Source: CAZUYC01 sp964624475
GTDB taxonomy: Bacteria; Myxococcota_A; UBA9160; SMWR01
Reading direction: 5' to 3'
Assembly: GCA_964624475.1 (NCBI GenBank)
Contig: CAZUYC010000035.1
Coordinates: 1 to 64,000, forward strand
Length of the DNA stretch: 64,000 nt
Of this stretch, positions 35,916-44,954 are shown one piece after another (positions within the stretch are counted from its first letter, which is position 1; every line of letters starts with the position of its first letter). The notes under the pieces are model-generated. The model did not search any database. It saw only the letters and a list, made by a program, of their open reading frames with translations, and was not told the origin of the DNA. A program made the position numbers and the translations under genes.

Positions 35916-36809
35916 CTACGGGATGCACTGCTCGCCGGGGAAGGGGCCACAGGGGGGGAGGCCCACGTCGCCGCCACCGGGCGGCGACACCACGCCCGTG
36001 TCGATCTGGTTGTAGATCGGATTGTTCGGGTCGAGCGGGTCGAGCCAGCGGTCCTTCACCGGGCTCTCCCAGGTTCCCTCGCTCCCGGCGCCCACGGGCG
36101 GCAGCGAGGCGAGCGCATCCTGGCCGGTGATCGCGTCGAGCGCGCGGCCGTCGCCCCGGCTGCGCGCGGAATCGAAGGCGATCGCGCGGAAATCGACCAG
36201 GCAGCCGTCCGCGGGCGAGACGTTCGGGTCCCACGTCTGGGCGACGCGTGGCAGCGGGACACCGGGCCGCACCGTCACCTGCTGGCCGCCCTTCAGGGTG
36301 AGGACGCTCCCGAGCCGGCGCGCGCTCTCGACCCGCACCTCGCTCTCCGCCGACGCGATCGTCGCCGTGCCCTTCGCGTCGACCGAGACGTAGACCACGG
36401 AGCCCAGGATCGTCGCGATCGCGGCCGGCGTGTGGATCTCGATCCGCTGCGCCGCCCCCCGCGGCTCCGCCAGCACGCGGATCTCGCCCTGGCGCAGCTC
36501 CAGCACCCGCGGCCCGTCGCTCTTGCCGTCCCGATGCCCGAGGCGGAGGGAGGTGCCCTGGCAGACCTCGAGGACCGCATCCTGGTCCACGAGGATCGAG
36601 CACGCCCCGTCGTCGCCGGTCCGGAGCGAGTCGCCGTCCGCGAGGTTCGATTGCCGCTCGAGCGCAGCGCCACCTGCACCCGCGTTGCCGGTCACGGCCG
36701 TGACCGTCGCGCCCGGCTCGGCCGCCGGGGCGGGCGCTCCCGCGGCGAGCGCACCGAGCGCCAGCCAGACGGTGTGCCCGGAGATCCGCTTCCACGTGAT
36801 CCAGCGCAT
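35916..36809 (-). CDS. exported FecR-domain protein
   Basis: This 297-residue protein has a signal segment ending near GAPAPAAE (residue ~30). A FecR domain follows: ADGDSLRTGDDGACSILVDQ, LELRQGEIRVLAEP, RIEIHTPAAIATILGSVVYV and LTLKGGQQVTVRPG. In this family the domain is periplasmic and often passes a surface signal; this version has no N-terminal membrane anchor. The Pro-rich C-terminus ends FPGEQCIP. ATG 36809 is chosen for its fit to the signal peptide. It lies 44 bp downstream of the TPR/beta-barrel gene on the same strand. CHAT plus FecR neighbourhoods are known in other bacteria; linkage here is inferred. Confidence 0.88.
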   Translation of the reverse strand: MRWITWKRISGHTVWLALGALAAGAPAPAAEPGATVTAVTGNAGAGGAALERQSNLADGDSLRTGDDGACSILVDQDAVLEVCQGTSLRLGHRDGKSDGPRVLELRQGEIRVLAEPRGAAQRIEIHTPAAIATILGSVVYVSVDAKGTATIASAESEVRVESARRLGSVLTLKGGQQVTVRPGVPLPRVAQTWDPNVSPADGCLVDFRAIAFDSARSRGDGRALDAITGQDALASLPPVGAGSEGTWESPVKDRWLDPLDPNNPIYNQIDTGVVSPPGGGDVGLPPCGPFPGEQCIP

Positions 36810-36853
36810 AGTATTCTCCGGTTGGGAACCCAATGGAACGCGCTTCCGTCTTC

Positions 36854-38395
36854 CTACCACTGGTAGGTCAGGTAGGCGCCCACGACCTTGCGGTTGTAAT
36901 CGTACACCGGAATGTTCGAATCCTGGAAGGCGAACGATCCGGCGACGCGGGCGATCCAGTGCTCGACGATGGGCCGCGCGATCTCCGCGGTCACCCAGTG
37001 GGTGTCGTCCGCGCGCTTCTTGGACGGAGCGAAGGCGCTGTGGTCGCGATAGTCGCGGTGGCCGAAGCGCCAGAGCCAGGAGAAGGAGACGGCCCAGGGG
37101 AAGTCGTAGCCGGCGCCGAAGGAGGTCTCGAACCCATCGTATCGCCACTCGGTGCCGACCGAGTCGTAGAGGTCGCCGTTCGCGCCGACCGTCACGTAGG
37201 TGAAGGGCTCCGGAAGGAAGAAGAACTGGCTCACGCCGAAGAGGTGCCGGGGCCCATCGCGGTTGAAGGCCGAGTTCGGCGGGAAGTCCAGGTCCTGGAA
37301 CTCCGCATACTGGAACTGGTAATAGGGCTGCGTGAGCCCCCAGTTGCCCTCGCGGACGGCGAGGGTCGGCGTGGCCCGGTGGATCTGCCGGAAGGGATCC
37401 GAGAGGTCCAGCAAGGTGTAGGCGTAGTCGTAGCGGAGGCCGAAGCGCACGGGGCCGACGATCGTGCCGCCCGAGACCCAGCCCGCGTGGGTCTGGAGGT
37501 CGACCTTGTTCTCGTCGTGGTTGAGGCTCAGGTAGCCGTCGTAGCCCGCCGAGAGCGACGTGCGCTGGTTGCCGAAGAGCCGGACGCCGCCGGACCCCGT
37601 GAAGACGCCCCGCCAGGTCGGGTCCGAGCTCTGGTTCGGCTGGCCGTTCACCAGGAAGTCTTCCGCGCTGGCGAGCAGCGGGTTGCTGTCCCACTCGCCG
37701 CCGGCCGTGACCGCGACGCTCCAGGGCCGCTCCGAGCGCGCCCCCTTCAGCTCCTCGCTCAGATTGGCGGCCGACTGCCCGAGCGGGGAGACGGGAGACT
37801 GTTCGGCCACGACGGAGAACGAGCCCGCGGCGGCCGAGAGGTCGCCGACCGAGGCCTCGGAGAGGCCCGAGTAGTAGCGGGCCTGCACGGCGAGCGAGGG
37901 ATCGAGGGCCCCGGCCCGCTCGAGGTGAGGCAGGGCGGCTGCGTGATCGCCGGTGCGGTAGGCCGCCACTCCCGCGTAGAACTGAGCCTGGGCGTCGTCG
38001 GGGTCCTCGGCCAGCACCTTCTGGAAGACGGAGCGCGCCTCGGCGTTGCGACCGAGCTCGAGCAGCGTGATGCCGCGGTCGAAGACCAGCTCCCGATCCC
38101 CCGGATCGAGCGCCAGGGCGCGCTCCTGGAGCTCGAGGGCTCGCCCGGGATCGCCCTGAGCCTTCAAGACCAGCGCCAGGTAGCGAAGGCCCTCGCGGTC
38201 CTGCGGATCTTCCGCGAGGACGCGCTCGAAGTCCTGACGGGCCGAGTCGAGGCGTCCCTCCCCGTAGGCCACCACGCCCCGGTGGAAGGCGAGCTCGGAA
38301 TTGACCGAGGCATGGGCGGAGATCGCGGCGACCCAGCACGCGAGTCCGATCGCCAGGCACGACCAACCGTTGGCTCGAATCAAAGGGGGCTCCAC
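36854..38395 (-). CDS. TPR plus outer-membrane beta-barrel protein
   Basis: About 513 residues. GTG 38395 precedes a signal peptide (IGLACWVAAISAHA). Residues ~35-220 are TPR repeats (FHRGVVAYGEGRLDSARQDF, RALALDPGDRELVFDRGITL). The C-terminal ~280 residues alternate aromatic and polar residues (RFGLRYDYAYTLLDL, TQPYYQFQYAEFQDL) and end VVGAYLTYQW, an outer-membrane beta-barrel ending in an aromatic. This TPR-barrel layout resembles surface assembly-modifier proteins. It may form the outer-membrane exit of the FecR/CHAT module. TTG 38386 is an alternative start. Confidence 0.82.
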   Translation of the reverse strand: MEPPLIRANGWSCLAIGLACWVAAISAHASVNSELAFHRGVVAYGEGRLDSARQDFERVLAEDPQDREGLRYLALVLKAQGDPGRALELQERALALDPGDRELVFDRGITLLELGRNAEARSVFQKVLAEDPDDAQAQFYAGVAAYRTGDHAAALPHLERAGALDPSLAVQARYYSGLSEASVGDLSAAAGSFSVVAEQSPVSPLGQSAANLSEELKGARSERPWSVAVTAGGEWDSNPLLASAEDFLVNGQPNQSSDPTWRGVFTGSGGVRLFGNQRTSLSAGYDGYLSLNHDENKVDLQTHAGWVSGGTIVGPVRFGLRYDYAYTLLDLSDPFRQIHRATPTLAVREGNWGLTQPYYQFQYAEFQDLDFPPNSAFNRDGPRHLFGVSQFFFLPEPFTYVTVGANGDLYDSVGTEWRYDGFETSFGAGYDFPWAVSFSWLWRFGHRDYRDHSAFAPSKKRADDTHWVTAEIARPIVEHWIARVAGSFAFQDSNIPVYDYNRKVVGAYLTYQW

Positions 38396-38670
38396 TCCAC
38401 ACAGTGCGCCCCTTGGCGCCACCCGCGGTCGCCCGGTATTTGACCAACCCCCTCCGGACGTGTCAATCGCCCCTCCCCGCAGGACTTGCGGGGACGGAGG
38501 GTCGCCTCCCGCTGGAACGAATCTGATTTCCCCGAGGGATTTTAATGTGGTGAAAAAGACTCGAATCGTGGCAGAATGTTGCCCGCGTGACGTGCGGACC
38601 GCCCCGGGTGCATAATCTCCCTTGGCACGCGGCCGCGCGCGTCGCCTTCTCGAACGGGAGCCCCCCCCGA

Positions 38671-40197
38671 ATGCCGCTCCGCCGCTCCCTCGTCCTCTCC
38701 CTCTCGCTGCTCGCCTCGGTCCTCGACGCCCGAGCCCAGCCGCTGCTCTACGGGCCGGTCCCGTTCGGGGATCCCCCGCCTCCCGGCTGGGGCCAGGGCG
38801 TGGCGCTCGCGCAGAGCGACTATGCGGCGAACTACGAATCGCCCCCCACGCTGCTCTTCGTGGCCGAGGGCCTGCGGCCGAACTCCGGAAGGCTCCGGAT
38901 CTACGACGTGACCGACCCAGGCGCGCCGGTCTCCCTTGCGTCGCTTGTCCCGAGCGCGGCGGAGTGCCCCACCGGGTCGTACGCGTCGAACGTGAGCTTG
39001 CTCGGGACCCGGGCGTACCTCGCCGCCGGCAGCTGCGGCGTGCTGGTGGTCGACGTCTCCGACCCGAGCCTGCCGCAGATCCTGCTCCGCGTGAGCTCAC
39101 TCGACATCACGCAGGACGTGCTGCCGCGGAGCACGACCGGCGGCGTCGAGCTCCTCGTGGCCGACGGCACGGCGGGGCTGCGAGTGATCGAGCTCGCCGA
39201 TACCAATGGCATCCCGAGCGTCCAGCAGCAGCTGCAGATCGGGTCCGCGCAGGGCATCGACGGCTCGGCGCTCGCCGTGGACGCCGACCCGGAGAGCGGG
39301 CACGTGGTCGTGGCGACGACCAACGGCGTCTTCGACGCGATCCTCGGCCAGGGCGCACCCCTCGTCGGCACGCTGCTCATCACCAATCCGGACCATCTGC
39401 CGCTGCCGCCGGCCTCGCAGCTCACGACGATCCCCCAGGGCGTGACCGTCCGCGACGACTACGCGTACGTCCCGCTCTGGAAGGGCGGTCTCATCCGGTT
39501 CGATCTGCTGAATCCGTCCGCCGAGAGGCTCACGGTCGAGACGTTCCACGCCTTCTTCAAGGCCCTCCTCCTGCCCTCGGGCGCGACGCTGCTGGTGAGC
39601 GAGGGCCAGTGCGGGCTCGCCGTCTTCGACGTGACCCCCGAGAGCCTGGTCGAGAAGCCCTATAGCCCGCTGGCCGTCGCGGGCATCACGGACCCGGCGG
39701 CGTGCGGGCCCGAGGTGACGGACACGGCGATCCCCTTCGCCTGGTCGCTGGCCGAGCAGGGGGGGCTCGCGGCGGTGGGCTTCGGCGTGACGGCCACCGG
39801 GGGCGGCGGGTTCGAGCTCCTCGACCAGCTCGAGAACGTCCTGCTGCGAGCGGCAGCCCCTGCGCTCGCGCCGGATGCGGACGCCGACGGCGCCGCCGAT
39901 GGCGCCGACAACTGCGCGCTCCTCGCCAACGCGGGCCAGGCGGATACCGACCAGGACGGGTTCGGCGACGCCTGCGACCCCGATCTCGATGGCGATGGGC
40001 GGGTGGGCGGGCCCGACCTGCTCCGGCTCGCGGGCGCATTCGGGGCCGCGACCGGCGACGCCCGCTACGACGCCCGGGCCGACTTCGACGCCGACGGCGT
40101 CGTCGGCGCGCCCGACCTGCTGCGGCTCGCCGGCGCGTTCGGAGAGGCCCCGGGGCCGTCGGGACTCGCCTGCGCGGGCACGGCCCCCTGTCCGTAG
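38671..40197 (+). CDS. secreted LVIVD beta-propeller protein with Ca-binding/dockerin-like end
   Basis: This 508-residue protein starts at ATG 38671 with a signal peptide ending SVLDARA. The body has LVIVD-type repeats of a beta-propeller (LRIYDVTDPGAPVSLASL, VLVVDVSDPSLPQILLRV, LRVIELADTNGIPSVQQQL). The C-terminal ~110 residues contain thrombospondin type 3/EF-hand-like loops (DADADGAADGADNC, DTDQDGFGDACDPDLDGDG) and two dockerin-like units, each carrying PDLLRLAGAFG. No cohesin or cellulosome gene is present here, so the dockerin-like end probably serves surface attachment or calcium binding. Confidence 0.8.
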   Translation: MPLRRSLVLSLSLLASVLDARAQPLLYGPVPFGDPPPPGWGQGVALAQSDYAANYESPPTLLFVAEGLRPNSGRLRIYDVTDPGAPVSLASLVPSAAECPTGSYASNVSLLGTRAYLAAGSCGVLVVDVSDPSLPQILLRVSSLDITQDVLPRSTTGGVELLVADGTAGLRVIELADTNGIPSVQQQLQIGSAQGIDGSALAVDADPESGHVVVATTNGVFDAILGQGAPLVGTLLITNPDHLPLPPASQLTTIPQGVTVRDDYAYVPLWKGGLIRFDLLNPSAERLTVETFHAFFKALLLPSGATLLVSEGQCGLAVFDVTPESLVEKPYSPLAVAGITDPAACGPEVTDTAIPFAWSLAEQGGLAAVGFGVTATGGGGFELLDQLENVLLRAAAPALAPDADADGAADGADNCALLANAGQADTDQDGFGDACDPDLDGDGRVGGPDLLRLAGAFGAATGDARYDARADFDADGVVGAPDLLRLAGAFGEAPGPSGLACAGTAPCP

Positions 40198-40282
40198 CGT
40201 CCGGTACCGGCGCGGGAAGGTCCCCGGCCGCGCTCGACGGCTCGTGACGCCATATACTCGCCGCCGCGCCCTGGAGGGTTCG

Positions 40283-40951
40283 ATGGGAGCCTTGTGGATC
40301 GCCGCGCTCTGGGTCCTCTTCGCCGCCACCCACATGGCGCTCTCGAGCCAGCGCCTGCGGCCCCGCCTCGTCGCCAAGCTTGGCGCCCGCGGCTTCCAGG
40401 CCGCCTACTCGCTGGTGGCCCTCGCGATCTTCGTGCCGCTCGTCTCGACCTACTACGCGCACAAGCACACGGGGCCCTTCCTCTGGTACGGATCGCCGCT
40501 CCTGGGCGTGCGCTGGCTCGGCTACGGCCTGATGGGGGCCGCCTTCGTGCTGGTCGTCGCCGGGCTCGTGCAGCCGAGCCCGGCGGGCATGGTGCCGGCC
40601 CGGCCCGAGGTGCGCGGCGTCGCCCGGATCACGCGCCACCCGGTGCTGATGGGCTTCGGGCTCTGGGGGCTCGCGCACCTCCTGCTCTCGGCCGTGCACG
40701 CCTCCGAGCTCGCATTCTTCGTCGGCTTTGCCCTCTTCGCGGTCGTGGGCTGCGAGCACCAGGACCAGCGCAAGCTCGCGGCGAGCGAGAGCTACCGCGC
40801 CTTCCACGCCGCGACGCCCTTCCTGCCCTTCTCGCGCCTCGGCTTCGTGAAGGGGCTCGCCGAGCTGCCGCTCCCGATCGCGATCGCGGCCGGGATCGCG
40901 CTCACCTGGGCGCTGCGCCGGTACGCGCACGCCTGGCTCTCGGGCTCGTGA
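40283..40951 (+). CDS. NnrU family membrane protein
   Basis: This 222-residue inner-membrane protein starts at ATG 40283 after GGAGGG. About six hydrophobic helices are seen (LWIAALWVLFAATHMALSS at the N-terminus). The NnrU motifs are ARITRHPVLMGFGLWGLAHL and GCEHQDQRKL. NnrU was first linked to nitric-oxide reduction in denitrifiers, and related proteins resemble isoprenylcysteine methyltransferase-like membrane enzymes. No denitrification genes are nearby. Complete. Confidence 0.85.
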   Translation: MGALWIAALWVLFAATHMALSSQRLRPRLVAKLGARGFQAAYSLVALAIFVPLVSTYYAHKHTGPFLWYGSPLLGVRWLGYGLMGAAFVLVVAGLVQPSPAGMVPARPEVRGVARITRHPVLMGFGLWGLAHLLLSAVHASELAFFVGFALFAVVGCEHQDQRKLAASESYRAFHAATPFLPFSRLGFVKGLAELPLPIAIAAGIALTWALRRYAHAWLSGS

Positions 40952-41000
40952 TGCCGAGGGGCACCGTGATCGAGCCCTGCGCGGGGCGGAGCTAGCGCGC

Positions 41001-41822
41001 GTGGCTCGAGTCGCGACGCCGTCCGGGGATCCGTTCCACGGGCGGGCGGCCGTCGTGACCGGAGGCGCCGGAGGCATCGGCCTGGCGATGGCGCAGGCCT
41101 TCGCGGCGCGCGGCGCGAAGCTCGTCCTCGCCGACATCGACGCGGCCGCGCTCGCGCAGGCCGAGCGGGAGCTCGCCGCGGCCGGCGCCGAGGTGCTCGG
41201 CGTCCCGACCGACGTGACGCGCCGCGAGAGCGTCGCGGCCCTCGCGGACGCCGCCTTCGCGCGCTTCGGCGCCGTGCACCTGCTCTGCAACAACGCCGGG
41301 ATCGCCGTGCTCGGCCCGCTGGTCGGCGCCGACGCCGGCGACTGGCGCACGGCGATGGACGTGAACTTCTGGGGCGTCGTCCACGGCATCGACGCCTTCC
41401 TGCCGCGGATGCTCGCGCAGCGCTCGGGCGGCCACGTGCTCAACACCGCGTCGATGGCGGGGCTCGTCGGAATGCAGGGGCTCGGGATCTACTGCGCGAC
41501 CAAGTTCGCCGTGGTGGGGCTCTCCGAGTCGCTGCGCCGCGAGCTCGAGCCCCGCGGCATCGGCGTCTCCGTGCTGTGCCCGATGATGGTCGATACAAAC
41601 ATCGGCCTGAACTCCGCGCGCGCGCTCGGCCGCGAGAGCCCGGGCGCGGCCCCGCCCGGCGTCGCGCTCCAGGGCGGCGTGATCGGCGCCGACGAGGTCG
41701 CCCGGCGCGTGGTGCGCGCGATCGAGACCGACGCCCTCTACGTGTTCACGCACCCCGAGCAGCGCGAGATCCTGCGCCGCCACGCCGCACGGCAGGCCGA
41801 GAGCTTCGAGCCGGGCTTCTGA
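41001..41822 (+). CDS. short-chain dehydrogenase/reductase
   Basis: This 273-residue protein starts at GTG 41001. SDR motifs are complete: cofactor loop VTGGAGGIGLAMA, NNAGIAVLG, catalytic Ser in LNTASMAGL and the active-site pair YCATK. The residues after the second beta strand (LADID) suggest NAD rather than NADP. The substrate is unknown; the C-terminal region (FTHPEQREILRRHAARQAES) resembles SDRs common in mycobacteria and deltaproteobacteria. mrp follows 37 bp downstream on the same strand. Confidence 0.88.
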   Translation: MARVATPSGDPFHGRAAVVTGGAGGIGLAMAQAFAARGAKLVLADIDAAALAQAERELAAAGAEVLGVPTDVTRRESVAALADAAFARFGAVHLLCNNAGIAVLGPLVGADAGDWRTAMDVNFWGVVHGIDAFLPRMLAQRSGGHVLNTASMAGLVGMQGLGIYCATKFAVVGLSESLRRELEPRGIGVSVLCPMMVDTNIGLNSARALGRESPGAAPPGVALQGGVIGADEVARRVVRAIETDALYVFTHPEQREILRRHAARQAESFEPGF

Positions 41823-41859
41823 CCCGGATCCTGGCTAGTCTCCGGGCCGGAGGCGATTC

Positions 41860-42972
41860 ATGCCCACCCGCCTCGACGAGGCCGCGGTCCTCGACGCGCT
41901 GCGCCCGATCGTCGACCCCGATTTCGGCAAGAGCATCGTCGATCTCGGCTTCGTGAAGGACCTGCGCATCGAGGCCGGTCGCGTGGCCTTCGCGATCGAG
42001 CTCACGACGCCGGCCTGTCCGGTCAAGGCGGAGTTCGAGCGGGCGGCGCGCGAGCGGGTCGCGGCGCTCCCGGGTGTCACCTCCGTCGACGTGCGCATGA
42101 CCTCCAACACGCGGGGGCGGCGAGCGGCTCCTCCGGCGGGAGAGGCGGCCGCGGTGCTGCCGGGCGTGCGCAACACGCTGGCGGTGGCCTCGGGCAAGGG
42201 CGGCGTGGGCAAGAGCACCGTGGCGCTGAACGTCGCGCTGGCGCTGCGCCAGAGCGGGGCGCTCGTGGGACTCATGGACGCCGACGTCTACGGCCCGTCG
42301 CTCCCCCTCCTCACCGGGGTGTCGGGGCGGCCGCACGCCGAGGAGCGTCGGATCGTCCCGCACGAGGGCCACGGGCTCCGGCTGATGTCGATGGGCTTCT
42401 TCCTGACCGAGGACTCGCCGGTGATCTGGCGCGGCCCCATGGTACACGGGCTCATCCGCCAGTTACTGACCGACGTCGAGTGGGGTGAGCTCGACTACCT
42501 GATCGTCGACATGCCGCCCGGCACCGGCGACGCGGCGCTCACGCTGACGCAGATGGCGCCGCTCTCGGGAGCCGTGATCGTGACGACCGCCAACGACCTC
42601 TCGCTGATCGACGCGCGCAAGGGCCTCGCCATGTTCCGCAAGGTCCAGGTGCCCGTGCTCGGCATCGTCGAGAACATGTCCTGGTTCACGCCGCCGGACC
42701 TGCCGGAGCGCCGCTACCGGATCTTCGGCGAGGGCGGCGGGCGGCGCGTCGCCGAGGAGCTCGGCGTGGACCTCCTGGCCGAGATCCCGCTCGATCCGAG
42801 GATCGTCGAGGGAGGCGACAAGGGCCTCCCGATCCTGGTGGGCGCGCCCGATTCCGAGGCCGCGCGGATCTTCCGCGAGCTCGCGGGCCGGATCGCGCGC
42901 AAGCTCGCGGTGCTCGCCGAGCGCACGCCGCCCGTCGCCGACGCGAACATCACCTGGGTTAGCGGCCCGTGA
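41860..42972 (+). CDS. mrp: Mrp/ApbC family Fe-S carrier ATPase
   Basis: This 370-residue P-loop protein has an N-terminal MIP18/DUF59 domain (residues ~1-90, VLDALRPIVDPDFGKSIVDL, TPACPVK) and a ParA-like ATPase with the deviant Walker A VASGKGGVGKSTVALN, then DADVYGPSLP and DYLIVDMPPGTGDA. It delivers Fe-S clusters to target proteins. The usual C-terminal CxxC cluster-binding pair, expected after IVENMS, is absent: the sequence reads WFTPPDLPERRY. The 3' end overlaps the convergent gene by 14 bp. The family call is secure; the cluster-transfer mode is not. Confidence 0.92.
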   Translation: MPTRLDEAAVLDALRPIVDPDFGKSIVDLGFVKDLRIEAGRVAFAIELTTPACPVKAEFERAARERVAALPGVTSVDVRMTSNTRGRRAAPPAGEAAAVLPGVRNTLAVASGKGGVGKSTVALNVALALRQSGALVGLMDADVYGPSLPLLTGVSGRPHAEERRIVPHEGHGLRLMSMGFFLTEDSPVIWRGPMVHGLIRQLLTDVEWGELDYLIVDMPPGTGDAALTLTQMAPLSGAVIVTTANDLSLIDARKGLAMFRKVQVPVLGIVENMSWFTPPDLPERRYRIFGEGGGRRVAEELGVDLLAEIPLDPRIVEGGDKGLPILVGAPDSEAARIFRELAGRIARKLAVLAERTPPVADANITWVSGP

Positions 42973-43723
42973 CCAGGTCCATGTAGAGGATCGGCACGGG
43001 GCCGACCGGGGTGAACTGGCGCGCCGCGTACTCGTCGTAGGAGAGGCGCTGGAAGCGCACGCCCGGGTCGGGCTCGAAGAAGCCGTCGTCGATCGGGAGC
43101 GACGAGGACCAGTTCAAGAAGTCGGTGTAGATGGTCTTGCCCGTGAGCCGCGTGTAGATCTCGAGACGCACGGGGAGGCGCGGCTCGTCCTTCGTCACCC
43201 ACGCCTCGCGGCGGCCGGCGTCGTCGGTCACCCGGTAGCGCTCGCACACGCGCCCGCCGATCGGCTCCTCGCCGACGAGTTCGCCGCCCTGCCGGACGAT
43301 CACCTCGAGCTCCCGGCCGAAGGGGCGCCGGTCCGGCGCGTCCTTCGCGAGGGCTTCGCGCGAGCGCCCGATGGCGACGCCCTCGCGGCTCGTGGCGTCG
43401 TAGGCGTAGTAGGTGTCGCCGCGGACGAGGCTCACCACCTTGCGCCCGGCGATCACCGTCTCGGCGCGGAGCTTCGGCCCCTTCGACCAGAAGTAGGCGA
43501 CGTTGATGCCGATCTGCGAGTGGGCGAGGGTGAGCGCGTACCAGGTCGGGGGCTGCGAGCCCGAGGGCTCCTTCGCCGCGGGGGGCTTCGCGCGTTTCGC
43601 GGCCGGTGCGTCCTTCCGCTCCTCCGGACGCTCCTGCGCCGAGCCGGGCGCGGGGAGGAGCACCGCCGCTCCGATCCAGATCGCCAGCAGCACGAGCTCG
43701 CGGGCCGCGCGCGTGGGCCTCAT
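42959..43723 (-). CDS. LolA-like outer-membrane lipoprotein-sorting protein
   Basis: This 254-residue protein starts at ATG 43723 with a signal peptide (LVLLAIWIGAAVLLPAPGSA). A Lys/Pro-rich spacer (EERKDAPAAKRAKPPAAKEP) precedes a LolA/LolB-like beta domain (RAETVIAGRKVVSLVRGDTY, EVIVRQGGELVGEEPIGGRV, RLEIYTRLTGKTIYTDFLNW). Such domains bind lipid acyl chains in the periplasm. The ATG overlaps the TGA of the upstream phosphodiesterase (ATGA), so the two are coupled. The 3' end overlaps mrp. It is not a canonical LolA by length. Confidence 0.72.
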   Translation of the reverse strand: MRPTRAARELVLLAIWIGAAVLLPAPGSAQERPEERKDAPAAKRAKPPAAKEPSGSQPPTWYALTLAHSQIGINVAYFWSKGPKLRAETVIAGRKVVSLVRGDTYYAYDATSREGVAIGRSREALAKDAPDRRPFGRELEVIVRQGGELVGEEPIGGRVCERYRVTDDAGRREAWVTKDEPRLPVRLEIYTRLTGKTIYTDFLNWSSSLPIDDGFFEPDPGVRFQRLSYDEYAARQFTPVGPVPILYMDLVTGR

Positions 43724-44946
43724 CGCAGCACCTCCAGCGGACGCTCCGCGCGCGGCACGAGCTCCGGGACCGGGCGCCCCTCCATCCACTCCGGGATCGG
43801 GACGCCGAGGAGCGAGAGGACGGTAGGGGCCACGTCGATGCTCCGCACGTCGCCGAGCGCGAGGCCCGCCGGCACCGCGCGTCCGACGGCGGCGAAGAGC
43901 GCGGCCATGCGCGCCTGCTCGGGGCGGTAGCCGTGGACGCCGAGCAGACGGCCGCCGCCGATCGCGGTGCCGGGAGGCGCGAGCACCACGACGTCGCCCG
44001 AGCGCGGGTTTCCGAGCCGGAGCTCCGCGGGAGCCTCGCCGCGCCGCCAGGCCTCGAGCCCCAGGCCGCGCGCAAGGAGGACGGCCCTCGCCTCGGCGGC
44101 GGGCCCGCCCTCGATCGAGACGCCGACGAAGCCCCCGCCGCCGAAGACCCGCGCGCGGATCCCGGCGCGGCGCAGCGCCGCCGCGAGGTCGACGCGCTCG
44201 GCCACGCGATCCATCCCGTGATCCGAGACCAGGAGCAGCGTCGCCGTCGCGAGCCCGCCATGGCGTTCGATCCCCGCCAGGAGCCCCGCGAGCGCCGCAT
44301 CCTGGGCGCGCAGGGAGTCCGCGACCTCGGGCGCGTCGGGGCCGTGGACGTGGCCCGCGTGGTCGGCGCCGTGGAACCAGGCCGTGACCAGGCGCGGGCG
44401 CGAGGCCTCCGGCTCCGCGTAGAGCCACGCGAGGATCTGTTCGACCTTGTCGATCTCGGCCACGTCCGGGTCGAAGCGCCGCCAGTGGCGCGGGGCGCGC
44501 CCGGAGCGCCAGGGCCCTTCCGAGCCCACCCAGTGGAACGACGCGGTCGGGATCCCGCGCGCCTCGAGCAGCGACCAGAGCGGCTCGACCTCGATCCAGC
44601 TCGGGTCCGCCTCCTTGTCGTAGGCGCCGCGCCCGCGGTCGAGGAAGGCGTTGTCGACGATCCCGTGACGGTCCGGGTGCACCCCGGTCACGAGCGTGAC
44701 GTGGTTCGGGAAGGTATTGGTCGGGAAGACCGGGACGAGCCGCTTCGCGACGGCGCCGCGCCGGGCGAGCTCGCGGAGGGTCGCGAGGCCCTTCTGGCCC
44801 ACCTCGGGCGAGGTCCCGTCCAGGGAGATCAGGACCACGGTCGCATCCGCGGGGCCGGCGGCGGCGGGCGCCGTCGCGAGCAGCAGCGCCAGGCAGAGCG
44901 CGTGGAACTCGCGCGGGATGCGGCGCACCGCTCCGGACCTTACCAT
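43720..44946 (-). CDS. secreted type I phosphodiesterase/nucleotide pyrophosphatase
   Basis: This 408-residue protein of the alkaline-phosphatase superfamily (NPP type) has an N-terminal signal (FHALCLALLLATAPAAAG). The metal and nucleophile motifs are VVLISLDGTSPE, the active-site Thr in FPTNTFPNHVTLVTGVHPDR, WFHGADHAGHVHGPD, VSDHGMDRV and VHGYRPEQ. The periplasmic substrate is unknown. The ATG at 44946 lies only 8 bp from the divergent thiD start; GTG 44928 is a reasonable alternative that keeps the whole signal peptide. Coupled to the LolA-like gene downstream. Confidence 0.87.
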   Translation of the reverse strand: MVRSGAVRRIPREFHALCLALLLATAPAAAGPADATVVLISLDGTSPEVGQKGLATLRELARRGAVAKRLVPVFPTNTFPNHVTLVTGVHPDRHGIVDNAFLDRGRGAYDKEADPSWIEVEPLWSLLEARGIPTASFHWVGSEGPWRSGRAPRHWRRFDPDVAEIDKVEQILAWLYAEPEASRPRLVTAWFHGADHAGHVHGPDAPEVADSLRAQDAALAGLLAGIERHGGLATATLLLVSDHGMDRVAERVDLAAALRRAGIRARVFGGGGFVGVSIEGGPAAEARAVLLARGLGLEAWRRGEAPAELRLGNPRSGDVVVLAPPGTAIGGGRLLGVHGYRPEQARMAALFAAVGRAVPAGLALGDVRSIDVAPTVLSLLGVPIPEWMEGRPVPELVPRAERPLEVLR

Positions 44947-44954
44947 CGGCGATC

